From Allacma fusca (lineage: Eukaryota; Arthropoda; Collembola; Symphypleona; Sminthuridae): a stretch of DNA of 64,000 nt. This document shows, piece after piece, positions 17,001-27,399 of the stretch. The position numbers and the translations under genes are program-made. The stretch covers positions 42,074,801-42,138,800 of the forward strand of contig OX359247.1 in assembly GCA_947179485.1 (NCBI GenBank), written 5' to 3'. The stretch's first letter is position 1, and every line of letters begins with the position of its first letter. The notes under the pieces are model-generated. The model was not told the origin of the DNA and ran no database searches. It saw nothing but the letters and a program-made list of their open reading frames with translations.

Positions 17001-18871
17001 GAGGTCGTAATGTTGTTGCAGATGGATTGCGTTCCTCTGTTTGTTGCTCTGCCGCCTCCTACCAGCCACCCAAGCAACGACTCTTGAGCCACTGGCTCCT
17101 CTTGGTTTCCTCTGATGATTCCCGATCGGATGACATTGTAGTAAACGTCTGTGGAGAGCAAGAGGTTGACTTTGTTTGGCTGATTGTAGTTGGGGCCTGC
17201 TATTCCCATGGATGGAATATGTGCCCACGGGGTAGTGTCGACAGGTCTGCAGGGGTAAAGGCCTCCAATAGTTTTAATTATGAAAGCTCTTACGTTAAGT
17301 TGGATACTGGGATGGTAGGAGGTCCCAATGTCAATATCAACCACTTCTTTCACTGTAGTGACCTTTGTTGACTGAATGGCTTCAATGGATCTGGGCTGGG
17401 CAAGCTTTTCTCGGCGCAATCCCAGACGCTGGACCAAAGCTTCTTCAATAAAACTTTCATCGGAGCAGTTATCAACGAGTGCCCGGCAGGTAACACCCGC
17501 ACCTTGGTTATCGTAAACTTGAATGACTGCAGTGGGTTTTAGTTTTGTTGACTCAGGGACCTTGTTTTGGGTCAGGGCGACTGTAGTGTGAGGCTTATCG
17601 GGTTGAAGTTTTGCTGGAAACGACATGTGTAGATATGAATGATGCTTTTGCTTGCACTGCTTACAGACGCCCGTGGAGTTGCATTGCTTCCAGAGATGGC
17701 CGGGCTTGAGACAGTTCGTGCAGAGTTTGAACTTCTCGACGACTTTCTTCCTCTCCTTCTCTGGTGCATCGAGTATCTTGGGACATCTGTAGTTGGGGTG
17801 ATCTGATTTGCAAAGATCACAGGTCAACTGAAGCGCTGTACGCGGTTTTGTGTAGACCCGGTCGGGGTTTTTTGTTTCTGGGTTGAGCTTTGGTTGTTGA
17901 TGAGTTGACTCTACTGTTGTAGCCAAATTCATCACTTCCTTGTTGAGAAAGTCAAAGAGGATTTTCTGTGAAGGCAAGTTTTTGTCCGGAAGTGACTGGT
18001 GGAATCGAAGGTTCGTTGTGGCATCGAGCTTCCTGGTGACCAGTCGAACAATCATAGGATCCCAGTCTCTTGTTGCTACGCCTAAGGACTTGATGGATGA
18101 GATTGAATTTTCAGTTGTAGTAATGAGAGTTCGTAAGGCACTTGGGTTCCGTTGGTTCATGGGTGGGTGATCCAGGATTCTTTCAATGTGCCGGTACACT
18201 ATCTCTCTTGTATGCTGGAATTGATCTGTGAGACGTTTGTATGCCTCGTCATAGTTGCTGTCTTCTACCGGGATGGCTTGAATTGTCTGAAGTGCGGGGC
18301 CCTCCAAAACTGACAAAAGGTAACTGAGCTTTTCTGCTCCAGAAAGGTCACTCCTCTTATGTACAACTTGGTTGAAGCGGTCCCTGAACGACAGCCAATC
18401 TTCTAGGTTGCCTGAGAATGTGGGTAAGGTTAGTTGTGGTAATTTCGGTTTAGATACCTGGGTTGCTGGTTGTGGTTGTTGAGGCGGAGGGTGAGTAGCA
18501 TTTATTTTAGCTTGGTCCTCATATTTCTTCAACTCTGCAGCCGCTGTTTCTATTGCTTCGGCTTTTCGGACAATGTCTTCCAGCCTACCAATGACTGTTT
18601 CTACTTCCATGATGTCAGTGAAAATTACGTCTGACTCTACAATCAGTCGGTTGACTTCGTCGTCGTCGGCACATTGCTGCTCTAACACGGAATAGTTGGC
18701 GTCAATCTTCACCTTGAGCTCCTCAAGTGTCTTTGTGTAGGACGTGGTGTTGGCGCGCACTAGTTTGCTGTGGTCGACCTGTTTGACAATGTTGGACAGC
18801 GTTGTTAGCTTCCCTTTCAAAGCTGCTCTCGTTCTCTTCGGATCTGTCATGACTGTTGGTTTTTGAAGCAC
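14018..18871 (-). CDS. BEL/Pao gag-pol polyprotein
   Basis: One 1617-residue frame. Order: N-terminal coiled gag region; DUF1759-type gag (LPTFSGNLEDWLSF, about residues 150-300); zinc knuckles including CTNCLKPGHLWKQC (about 390); DUF1758/A17-type aspartic protease region (ALVDNCSDESFI, about 465); reverse transcriptase with FYMDD (about 870); RNase H (GFADASEKAYAAVIYL, about 1080); integrase with an HHCC zinc region ending CKIC (about 1410) and the D-D-E residues in VDFAGP, SDNGSNF and WEAAVK. No envelope gene. The frame starts at ATG 18871, 51 bases inside the right LTR, and ends at a TAG that truncates the integrase tail. Protease motif reads DNCS rather than a D-S/T-G triplet. Makes particle protein and the copying enzymes of the element. 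Confidence 0.95.
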   Translation of the reverse strand: MLQKPTVMTDPKRTRAALKGKLTTLSNIVKQVDHSKLVRANTTSYTKTLEELKVKIDANYSVLEQQCADDDEVNRLIVESDVIFTDIMEVETVIGRLEDIVRKAEAIETAAAELKKYEDQAKINATHPPPQQPQPATQVSKPKLPQLTLPTFSGNLEDWLSFRDRFNQVVHKRSDLSGAEKLSYLLSVLEGPALQTIQAIPVEDSNYDEAYKRLTDQFQHTREIVYRHIERILDHPPMNQRNPSALRTLITTTENSISSIKSLGVATRDWDPMIVRLVTRKLDATTNLRFHQSLPDKNLPSQKILFDFLNKEVMNLATTVESTHQQPKLNPETKNPDRVYTKPRTALQLTCDLCKSDHPNYRCPKILDAPEKERKKVVEKFKLCTNCLKPGHLWKQCNSTGVCKQCKQKHHSYLHMSFPAKLQPDKPHTTVALTQNKVPESTKLKPTAVIQVYDNQGAGVTCRALVDNCSDESFIEEALVQRLGLRREKLAQPRSIEAIQSTKVTTVKEVVDIDIGTSYHPSIQLNVRAFIIKTIGGLYPCRPVDTTPWAHIPSMGIAGPNYNQPNKVNLLLSTDVYYNVIRSGIIRGNQEEPVAQESLLGWLVGGGRATNRGTQSICNNITTSIDQQLVRFWQVEHLHSDQVLTKEEQACEDHFRQTTTRLEDGSYQTQLPFKEEATPLGNSRYMATKRFHNLESKLHRNHQLHQQYHQSIRELQENRHLEEVEPTQLVAPDDASYYLPHHAIIKESSSTTKCRVVFDASAKTTTKASLNDQLMVGPVLQDNLHTLLVRWRFWLVPLVADIKQMYLQIWIHQKHRDFLRILWRETPDQKIKTYRLNKVTFGTACAPFQAVRTLHKLAEDYQHQYPQAAQVLKRDFYMDDCLTGENSSEAAVRLHQQLMSLTSEAKFTLRKWATSDETTLRVIPDEFKELTSLNLDKDETTKALGLIWNPASDDFRFTIKVNAATTQTKRSMLSEIAKVFDPLGFIAPVTIRAKCMMQLLWKLQTGWDSKPTAEICNIWSTYQQELQELQHLRVPRCINIQKPSLIELHGFADASEKAYAAVIYLRVQARLVTCKTRVAPTKSLSIPKLELCAAVLLAQLVRHVQKALPVDIGHIRLWSDSTITLAWIQSDPNRWKTFVRNRIIAIHSHSNPEQWSHIPGVCNPADLPSRGIPVTELLSSKLWWEGPEFLKSTHPDPLPSHPLPDFHRQHSMGDVHTPATGQPSLSPHDEQHIAKEQKKPRIVANLISDSTLDNICQKYSDWLKLRRHTAWWVRLFQFSFYNKKPASSHLTPQELQDVELKWIVYIQRISFPKEVEALKANDKLHRKSQLLSLTPFLDKGAVRVGGRLNQSDLPYSQKHPLLLPRHHITDLIISQYHQQYLHSGTQLTLAMIQRRFWVIRGRPLVRKIINRCKICIVLRAATPNQLMADLSKARVSMSRPFHNVGVDFAGPVVLRDSYGRSSKTHKAYIAVFVCLSTKAVHLELVSSLSSSAFLSSLRRMVSRRGLPQTVRSDNGSNFVGAKRELQEFLALTLTEDFQTTVTTELAKQGIQWHMIPPGAPHMGGIWEAAVKSTKFHLARTLGKTPLSFEEYSTLLAEVESCLNSRPLCPISTDPNDL

Positions 18872-18904
18872 AAAACCAGAAAAAACACCGGCACTAGTTC
18901 AAAA

Positions 18905-18921
18905 AAATACTCGAAGGACCA
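18905..18921 (-). other. Probable primer-binding site
   Basis: The first bases after the 5' LTR on the coding strand read TTGGTCCTTCGAG; TGG followed by tRNA-like complement is expected where a tRNA 3' end primes minus-strand synthesis. I did not assign the tRNA. Confidence 0.55.
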
Positions 18922-18922
18922 A

Positions 18923-19361
18923 TGATGATGCCCAAGAAGATGGCAAGTGGGCTGTAGTGTACAGTGCAATGCTGGTCTTTTCCCTTAATTGGTGTAGATG
19001 TAATGAGAAAAAAGGGGAACTTGGAAGGGGAATTGAGAAAATGCCAAAATTACTTATTTATTAAAATAAAAGCCAAATTAAATCAAAGTCAGAGAGCTCG
19101 TTGTTGCTTCTGGAGCAGTCGAGAGGAGAGTCATATTTTTGTCTTTGTATATTTTACATCTTTGGTCGTGTCAGCGGACAAGACCTTATCAGGCATTTGC
19201 ATTCACTCTAAAAATACACCTTTTACCTGCTGGACACAAAGAATAGCTTGAGCGCGATAAAATAGAAAACTCAGGTCGGTAATCTAGGTGACATTTACAT
19301 AGATTGTAAAAATGTTCATTTAGGTGAACATGTAAGTTGAATGTGTTAAGGAGCGTTAACA
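18923..19361 (-). repeat. LTR, right copy (transcriptional 5' LTR)
   Basis: 439-base terminal repeat equal to 12996-13434; should hold the promoter of the element. Confidence 0.95.
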
Positions 19362-19554
19362 GTTACTAACGAATGCTTATTTGATGCTTCGAAAAATTCA
19401 CATTCAAAAGAAAGAACTATAGTTCTTATTTTATTTATTTAACTATAGTTGAAGGACTTATACATATTTATGTAAAAATCATAACGCATACCAAATGAAT
19501 AAATCAATTATTACCGCATTGAATTATTATTAATAAATTATACTCTGATAAAAC

Positions 19555-20097
19555 CAGGGTTGGGTTTTTTTTTGTTTTTTTTTCAAAAAAACCAAACAAC
19601 CAGGGTTTTTTGGTTTAAACCGGTTTGTTTTTGGTTTAAACCAGGTTTTTTTGGTTTAAACAAATTTTCAATCCAAAATATTCGTTAATATGCAAAAACA
19701 TGTGAATTTGAACAACTTTACTTATTTCCCAAACTCAATAAGTATCACAAAGCATTAAATATTTAATAATTTAGATATAATTTTTACGATAACTGTGCAG
19801 CATAAACACAAGTTTGGCATTTTTCATTGTACAAACGATACCGAATTTCCAAATGTACAAGACTAAAAGCTAATAGTATTATTTACTTCCCTAAAGTTTA
19901 ACTACACAATATCACAGTAACTGCACAAGTTTTGCGCACGACGAAATATAAGCATTTTGGATTGAAAATATTAAACTTTTAGGTGTTTGGTTTAAACCAT
20001 TGGTTTTTATAAAAAAACCGTTTGGTTTAAACCGTTTGGTTTAAACCGTGGTTTAAACCATGGTTTAAATCATTTGGTTTAAACCAAACCAACCCTG
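19555..20097. mobile_element. hAT-like element, GGTTTAAACC arrays, TSD GATAAAAC
   Basis: Inverted ends CAGGGTTGGGTTT and (right, reverse strand) CAGGGTTGGTTTG. Exact 8-base duplication GATAAAAC at 19547-19554 and 20098-20105. Both arms are arrays of the palindromic word GGTTTAAACC; the middle (about 19680-19980) is unique AT-rich sequence without a gene. 543 bases, non-autonomous. Confidence 0.92.
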
Positions 20098-20524
20098 GAT
20101 AAAACCGAAGGCCTTAGAGAGTTTTCTATACCTCCTTTATTCTCTATAATTCCACATCTTGGAGCCTTTCTAGCCCAATAGCTGCATATTGTAAAGTGAC
20201 ACCGTCCATTCCACACTTACTCCATTGCCGCGCCCGTATGTTAACTAGCCGTCATATATGACTACATAATGACCGAAGTACAGGCAAAGCATCCTCGCAG
20301 CCTCAGCTTCGCAAACATGTATGTATATCACAACCCACATAATCAGACTTACTTTAGACAGAGTGAAATGTACATTCACTTTCGAGTCCCCATGGAAGTT
20401 TTATTCAAAAATTAAGACCAGTTGAGCTAGCTCCACACTCCGAGCCACTTATTGGGTATTGCACGAAAGTGGGAAATTTATGAGGCAAACGATGGCAATT
20501 GTTTTGTGTATTGTTAGTGCGTCT

Positions 20525-21223
20525 CAGTGATGGGCGTTGCAACAAGCGCTATTCTATTCTACTCTATCGTATTTTACCACGGTTGCAGCCTCTATGACAC
20601 TCTACTCTACCAGCGGTTTTGGATATAATAGAGGACCTCTACTGCTATTATGTCTAGCTGACTTGTTAGCTATTATTCTATTCTATTATGTGTTAAAGTT
20701 ATTAGCGCTACTCTACCTCTACTCTACTCTACAAATTTTTGTTGACTCTGCTAGCTACCACTACCTCTACCATTCTCCACTACCTTTCGCCCAAGACCCA
20801 GGAATTTAATTTGTATATAATTTGTTGTTTTACATACGGATAGTGGAGTTTTCTGTACGGACACCAGATGTCATTCCGAGTATTAAATTGGATGTTCAGG
20901 GCACCGTCCTTATATTATAAATTAAAAAATTATAAATTAGTCCTTATATTACCATAATCTTACTACTGCTACCTCTACTCTATCATTAGAGTACGATTTG
21001 CTGTTCTACCTCTATTCCTACTACAGGTATCTAAATTGGGATCGTAAGCAACCCTCCTCTACTCACATAATTTTATGCTAGCCTACTATTTTCCTCTACC
21101 TCTATTATGCTAGAATGTTTGTATACCTCTACTATATCTCTACTAATGTTTTGCTGATTTTAACGCCCCTACTCTATTTCTACCACTACCTCTATTTTCA
21201 GTAGAGTAGAGGTCCCAGCACTG
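20525..21223. mobile_element. hAT-like element, CTCTACTACC arrays, TSD GTGCGTCT
   Basis: Ends CAGTGATGGGCGTTG and (right, reverse strand) CAGTGCTGGGACCTC. Exact 8-base duplication GTGCGTCT at 20517-20524 and 21224-21231. Arms are rich in TACTCTACCTCTACT words, mostly in one orientation on this strand, with the complement near the right tip (GTAGAGTAGAGG). The 90-codon open frame at 20537-20809 is an artefact of the repeat. Confidence 0.9.
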
Positions 21224-21273
21224 GTGCGTCTGAGTAAGTACTCCATGATAAGAAGTGTAAGAGCCACCCTTAA

Positions 21274-21793
21274 GGGAGCGTCCATAAATGATGTCATGCC
21301 AAAAATCATAAAAATCCCACCCACTGATACTAGTGTCATTAAGCTGTCATTTCTGGCGTTAGTGATGGACCCACCCTCATAATGACGTCACTCTCACCAA
21401 GCGCAGAAATTAACCACGTATGTTCTCAAACATTTGTGGTTAAAACGTCAAAAAATCAGCACATTCTTTACCGCAAAAAGCCTCTGTAAATCAGGGGTCC
21501 GATTTTTATTAATCTCCCTGAAAGATCATTTTTGAATGTCACTGCTGAATTTTATGTCCCTACAGGGTATCATCCTCATAGTATAAAAATATAGATAACT
21601 CATACACATGCTTATAGAAAATGGTATAGTTTTGAGCAGCAGATGTCGCATGGTTCCTTGTACCTATTACATTTAATCGTTGATGATGATGTCACAATGA
21701 ACTTGTTAGACCCACTGACTTTATCATTCCAGCGTCAGAAAATCATGAAAGGACCCACTGATATATAGCTTGACATCATTCATGGACGCTCCC
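21274..21793. mobile_element. Non-autonomous TIR element with TAA target site
   Basis: Inverted ends GGGAGCGTCCATAAATGATG (left) and, on the reverse strand at the right, GGGAGCGTCCATGAATGATG, 19 of 20 matching. Flanked by TAA on both sides (21271-21273 and 21794-21796), which suits a PIF/Harbinger-type target site but is short enough to be chance. No coding capacity. Confidence 0.75.
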
Positions 21794-21796
21794 TAA

Positions 21797-22250
21797 ATGA
21801 ACGACGTGTCATAAAGTCCTGACTCAGAGTAGACTTGCAATATTCATACAAATCAATTGCCATAGAATACTTCAGCGGCTCGAGGGGTAGAGCAAGCTCA
21901 CTTACTTTGAAGTTGGCCGTAAAGCTACAGGTAGGTAGAGAAGGTACACCATGCTAACAAGGACGGAGAAAAGTGCTATGCCATGAACACAACCTTATCC
22001 AAATATCAGTAGTCGCAATATATTCAAATACACTGATTCATGTTAAGAATCATCAGCAGTGTACGGTACACAGTACTATAACTAGTATTCTTCCAGGAAT
22101 GCGCAATACACCTCCAGTTTCGCTTTGCATATCGATGGTGCAGGCTCCAGAACCTGAATTATTTGTGCAGTGTGTTAGTATCGATAGCCGGCTCTTCTGC
22201 AACTTTACAGATTCGCTACACAGCGCAACCGTCGGGTTTACTGGTTTTTA
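21797..22250. other. Intergenic, no supported gene
   Basis: Unique sequence between two inverted-repeat elements; a 92-codon open frame at 21973-22251 has no recognisable feature and runs into the next element. Confidence 0.3.
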
Positions 22251-22598
22251 GGGTAGCGTCAACCCCCTGGTAAAATAGCCTTGTCCGTACGTCCTTTTGC
22301 AGGATATCTCTAAAACTACTGGACCGATTTCAATGAAATGTTTTACGGACATAACTTGTGTCAACCGTAAGCTTAATTGCGTATTTGGTTGAACTAGCTT
22401 GGATAGTATTTGTGATTTGTTTTGAAATTTTTGGCTTCAAGTCAAATGACAGTTATTTCCAAAACTACTTTTTTGTGAATATCGCTAATGTAAATCGTAA
22501 TGGTTACTTCTTATGTGGTTGAAATCACCCGATAGTTTTTTTTTGAAAAAAAACGGAAACGAAAAAAAAATCAAAATTAATCTACTTTGACGATACCC
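22251..22598. mobile_element. Short inverted-repeat element
   Basis: Ends GGGTAGCGTCAA (left) and GGGTATCGTCAA (right, reverse strand). Carries the text AAAACTACTGGACCGATTTC, a wording I associate with dispersed insect repeats, and poly-A stretches. No clear target duplication seen. Confidence 0.5.
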
Positions 22599-24062
22599 TT
22601 CGTGAAGTCTGAAATTATCGCGTAGCGATGATTTATAGGCTGCACACGGGTGGCACAAAACGAATATAATTCTCCAACTTATATGAGGGATTCATATGAA
22701 TTATTAGGTTCTTCCAGTTTATAGCAAATTCGTTTATAGAATTTATAATTTATTTCATTTACCTCAGTCATTTTTGCAGGTCACAGGGGTCACCAACGTA
22801 AAGCAAAGTCGGATTTTGATTTCAACAGTTGTTTATTGTAACACAAATTTTTTTTCAATAATAAGTTTTAAAGCTTAAGTGCAGAAAATTCTCTGGGCTT
22901 TCAGAGAGCTATCTCACATGTCTTTGAATTGAGAATTGTCGCCATGAGTCCTAAACAAAGCTAGCAACGTCGGGAAGGATCGACTGAGGTGAATGAAACA
23001 AATTTAAAAAATTCTGGAAAAGAGTTGACTACAAACAATAGGAATGTTACATAAAGTCACTTTTAAATACAGAATTATTATGGAGGATGAAGAATTGAAA
23101 AATTCATTTGATAATTTAAATTTGTAGTCTATTAAGTTTTCAAACTCCTGGAATCTTCATTTAGAATATTAGGTCATAGAATTTTGGTCATTTTATTCCA
23201 CGTCTTCAGCAATTGCTTCCAAAATCTGCCTGTTTCCCAATTTTTTCGACAAGTCCAAAAATACAAGATCAAAAATTACAAAGGAAATTTAGTTTGATAC
23301 TTCCTTGGGATGTTTACTATGCTTTTGGCAGGTACTACAACTCAGCCTCACAGAAAAATCCCGGGTATTATGAGTTAGATCCGAAAAAGGTTTCCGTTTC
23401 GAGTATGTATTAAAAATTGCCAACTACGGTAAATATTTGTTCCGGTTTTTTCTTAAATAAACAATAAATACATCTGTTACCACGGAAATGTTCAAATAAG
23501 AGGGTGCGGGGGGGGGGGGTATGAGCGACAAGTCGGTATCATCTTGTATCCCTGTTCGGATCCAGATTTTTAACTTCGCGGCCAACTCAAGGCTACATAT
23601 CGAGGGATCTTGGAAGGAGCTGGGCTTTATCATGAACAATTTTAGCTTCAGAAATCAACCTATTTTGAATTTAAAAATTTTTCATCTTAGCTGAACTACA
23701 GTATTCCTCTCTGGAAATATATTTTTAGACGTTCAAGCCTTGTATTTCATGAGTTACCCCCTGTAATTTATTGCAATTTATCCTAATCTTGTTGTCTGCT
23801 CATAAAATACTGTTTTCATAACGATCTAAAATTTGGTCAAATTATCTGTATGTGTTAATATAGGAAGATACTTATAGGTAGTGTGATTTTGAAGTACCGG
23901 TTTACACATTTTACCAAAGGTGGAGGTGCCTATATATTGATCTTGTCTTTCTAGCGGTCATTTTCCTGCACTAACTTTCGTATCATTTACGACTTCGACT
24001 TTCAATTGTTTTATTCGGTGGTCATTTTGTCCTCTCATTCACGTCTTGTCATGTCCTTTTAG
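22599..24062. other. Intergenic; one possible orphan coding exon at 23213-23413
   Basis: Mostly AT-rich unique sequence with a G13 run near 23507-23519. The frame at 23213-23413 (ending VSVSSMY) follows an acceptor-like TTCAG and has ordinary protein composition, but I recognise no family and see no partner exon. Leave as unassigned. Confidence 0.25.
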
Positions 24063-24981
24063 CAGAGATGCGCATCCACGGTTTCGTTACGTTACGTTAC
24101 ACTATTACGATAGGTTTTAAAATGGTCGTTAATTATCATTACATTACTAAATATCGTATGAAAAATTCAGCGTTACCGTTCCGTTACTACAAGACAACGG
24201 TAATACTCCCGCGTTAATTTTCGTTACCATTAAAAAGTATAAAATAGCCGTTACTTTTCGTTATCGTTACTATTATTGTCCGCTCGTTATAAACTAAAAT
24301 GTCAAACAACTAGTGTTGCCAGACGTACCTGGTATGCAGAAAATGTAGCAAAAGGCAATTTACAGTTTCTGTGTAGTTCTTGATTCAACTGCAATGTGAT
24401 CCGCATCCCGACAACCCGGTGTGCTAATCTCAACATTTGTCTTTTTTTCAAATTCATTTTTATCCTTTTACTAGCAGCAGTATTCTGCACGGTTAGTTCT
24501 TATCTACTAAAAACTTAGAACCAAAACCAAATTCGGAAGCCGATCACACATCGTTTTTTGTTAGCAAAAGCGTGTGGATTGAGCTACATAAAGGGTCAAA
24601 ACTTCCTATTGAAATTTGCCATGTTTTCAGTAACGTATACATAAATGATGCTCAGGGATCAGGGTATCCACAACCAACTCAAGTTGTTAATATTTCCCCC
24701 GTTTATTTGCACGCAAAGTTACTCCAAGCAAAGCCAATAATATATAATATTATAGTATATAAGAATTTACATGCGTATATTTATTTGGTAGCGTTACGTT
24801 ACGTTACAATATCGTTTTCTGTTTACACACGCTTAAGCGTTATAGTTATTCTGATAAATGTTTAAGACACCCTAGTTCCGTTACCGTTACGTTATTGCCT
24901 GCTCCAAATATAGGCCGTTACGTTAAAAAACGGCGTTATTCCGTTATTGTCGGTAAAAGTAACGTAACGGGCGCATCACTG
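24063..24981. mobile_element. hAT-like element, GTTACGTTAC arrays
   Basis: Ends CAGAGATGCGC and (right, reverse strand) CAGTGATGCGC. Flanking 8-mers CCTTTTAG (24055-24062) and CCTTTAAG (24982-24989) differ at one base. Arms are dense in CGTTACGTTAC and relatives (CCGTTACTTTTCGTTA). The middle, about 24300-24780, is unique and has no recognised gene. Confidence 0.85.
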
Positions 24982-25380
24982 CCTTTAAGTGTTACTAGTA
25001 AAAACCCTGTGCTTCACAGGGACGCTTACTTGAAGAGGTGGTAGTGTGATTGTAGAAACTAAAAGTCAAACGGTTTATGAATCAAGCCCTGTCGTAGAGA
25101 CTTATTGTATGCCTAAATCGTACGCGATTATATTAAGAGTAGCGCTTTAAATAAACGGACAGGTAGTGCTCGTTAGTAATAAGGAGTGCTTGCCATGCCA
25201 CCTTTTGGGCGTTGTGTAAGGCCATTGAACTATGAAAGTGCGAAATTTTAAATAAACGGACAGAAAGTTCCCATTAATAATAAGGAATAGTATAGCTTAT
25301 TCAAATGCTGTTGTCAATCAATTATATCGAATGTATATACATGTGTGCGTTGACGAACTTATTTAATTTAACAATTAAGT
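24982..25380. other. Intergenic, nothing recognised
   Basis: Contains two near copies of TTTAAATAAACGGACAG about 100 bases apart (25147 and 25249); no coding signal. Confidence 0.35.
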
Positions 25381-25590
25381 ACCTCGTGAGCCCCTACTCA
25401 TGTTCATATAACTTTAACCCCGGAAATCACCGAATATGATCTTCAGATTTCAATGAGTGAATTTCTAAAACATGATCTGTAGCATAGGAATTAATCCCAA
25501 AGTTTACATTGCACTGCATAGGAAATTATCTCAAAATTACAATGGCGCTGCATAAGAAACTTCCCCAAAATAATGCTGAATAATTGGGTT
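25381..25590. repeat. Dispersed repeat, copy 1
   Basis: Reads GTGAGCCCCTACTCATGTTC and continues through CATATAACTTTAACCCCGG and GCATAGGAATTAATCCCAAA. The same text, diverged by perhaps 15 percent, recurs at 29836. No inverted ends seen. Confidence 0.7.
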
Positions 25591-26135
25591 TTTTCCAATG
25601 CATACACATACATGTGTGTATTGATGAATTTATTTAATTTGACGATAGAATATTATGGTATAATTATTATCTTATTAAGCTGCACTACCATTACAATTAT
25701 GAACCTCGGGATCGAATCTATGTATGTATAGTCACCATGGGATACGGACCAACATATATTTTAATTGGATTCGATTTATAGTATCTTGCCACACATTGTC
25801 AGTTAGCCTACCTTTTCAAGTTGTAATTAGCTATCGATTTTAAGGCCTTTATGGTACCTCAAAACTACTTTACGACATTTTTACACAGAATGCTCATATC
25901 ATATCATTATTGCACTCTAATAACAATAAGTATTACAATATTTTCCTCAAAGTAGGATTGCAATATATTGGTATAATAATCACCGCTTCTTACCAGTTTA
26001 TTGGCTATAGCAGTAATTATGTCGACTCAACCCAGAAAAAGCTATTTAAGTTCTGCCTATTGTATCTTCTGACTCTTCCGAGTGAAAACAAAATTGTCCC
26101 CTATTTAGGCAAGTTTCTAAATCGGGTAAAGTGCA

Positions 26136-27386
26136 ATGTTTACTAAACGTTTTTTAAAAGCTATCAGTGATTTCATGTATTTTGGATGCATGTTCTACTT
26201 CCTTCCGTATAAATGGGACAGGGAATCATTTGAATTCAAAAAGGGAAGTAAATCTAGAATGAGATTTTGGAAAATGAATGTGTGCACGATTACTTTAAAA
26301 ACAATCCATCAAAATGTCTGCTTTGTTGACCTAAAAGACCCTAAATCTACAGATACAATCACCACGAGAGCCATACGGATTGGTTATGGGATTGTTTTTG
26401 CGGATGCTGTCATTATCTATGCTCTTATCTACAGAGTTCTTGATGACTTTCCAGTTGGATACAACTGTTACACTAAATTTCATCTAAGATTCAAATCTGG
26501 TACGGATTTCACTTTTTACAAAGCAAGCTCAAATTCAATATTGCCGGAATGTTAGGATACAGTAAATTTAATTATTTTTACAGGCACACTAGCAACCCAG
26601 GAAATGCTCAGAAAATATAAGATGGAAAATGTTGTCCTTGAGAAGTGGGCACAATCCCTATTTTCGCTTTTAATTAGTTTCGAAGTGTGTTACTTTACCT
26701 TTTTTTTCTTGGATATTCGCAGTAAAGAACGAATGTACTATTTGCGTTCTTCTAAGCTCCAAAGCACTGTCACGTTTGTCTTCCAATTTGTTTTCGGATT
26801 CCAATAAATTTTAAACATGGGCTTTCCATTAATTCTATCTATGCTCATCATGGTAACGTATACTTTCACGATGGCCAGGGTTATTGACGCAATGAAGACT
26901 AACTCCTGGGTTCATCTCGGACGTCGACCGCTAAATCCATTTCAGCAACGAATTAAAGTCCTGGAAAATCTCATTTTATATAAACAAGCGTACATTTTGA
27001 ATAGGTGGGGTCAGCATATATTTGTGTCCGGATTTTTCACGAATTTCATTGTATGCATTGTCGTCTATCACTCCATGACAGCCTACGTTGCCATCGCTTT
27101 CTATGAGCAGGTGCCAGTTTTGGCAGTTGTCGCTGTGTTTTATGCTTCAGTCGTGTATCCATTGTTAGAAACGTTTCTGTACCATAAAATGGCCATGATT
27201 TTGGTAAACTCTCTGAAGCTTTTGCGTTGTTGGGGGAACTATTTTGAACTTCGACAGCGAAATAGGATGAAGCTCCCCTCTATTAATATTAATATTGGTT
27301 TTGTGTTCACAAAAGCAAAGGCAGCGTTTTTGATTCTGTCTGTATTCAAAATAGTTAGGCACTTATTGGTAGCTTTCAGCAAATGA
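26136..27386 (+). pseudogene. Putative seven-membrane chemoreceptor, one premature stop (copy A)
   Basis: Two-exon gene, 26136-26499 and 26584-27386, 84-base intron, phase 1. Exon 2 is 803 bases, exactly as in the three intact paralogs. Several hydrophobic spans and the tail SININIGFVFTKAKAAFLI match them. A single in-frame TAA at 26805-26807 lies between FVFQFVFGFQ and the MGFPL span; reading continues in the same frame with no further lesion to the normal end. So the gene is one base change away from a full-length reading frame, or is read through, or the base is an assembly error. Assignment to gustatory-receptor-like proteins rests on length, multi-pass profile and family clustering, not on a decisive motif. 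Closest relative is copy B, inverted, 10 kb away. Confidence 0.75.
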
Positions 27387-27399
27387 AAATAATATTTGA

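Larger units (their letters stand above)
12996..19361 (-). mobile_element. BEL/Pao LTR retrotransposon, nearly full length
   Basis: Two LTRs of 439 bases (12996-13434 and 18923-19361) begin TGATGATGCC and end GCGTTAACA on the plus strand, flanked by the 5-base target duplication GTTAC (12991-12995 and 19362-19366). The coding strand is minus, so the transcriptional 5' LTR is the right one. Inside are a primer-binding-like stretch, a gag-pol frame and a purine-rich tract. By eye the LTRs are identical, and a 95-codon frame in each translates identically, which points to a young insertion. The end of the integrase region is nevertheless broken (separate entry). It landed about 280 bases past the lipase pseudogene. 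Confidence 0.95.

Noticed and set aside
20537..20809. 90-codon frame with LYLYSTL-type repeats
   Set aside because: Translation of the CTCTACTACC array inside a hAT-like element.
25910..26146. Frame upstream of receptor A, with a similar one upstream of B at 37655-37918
   Set aside because: The similarity reflects a shared 5' flank; the frames differ in their start and overlap the true ATG out of frame.
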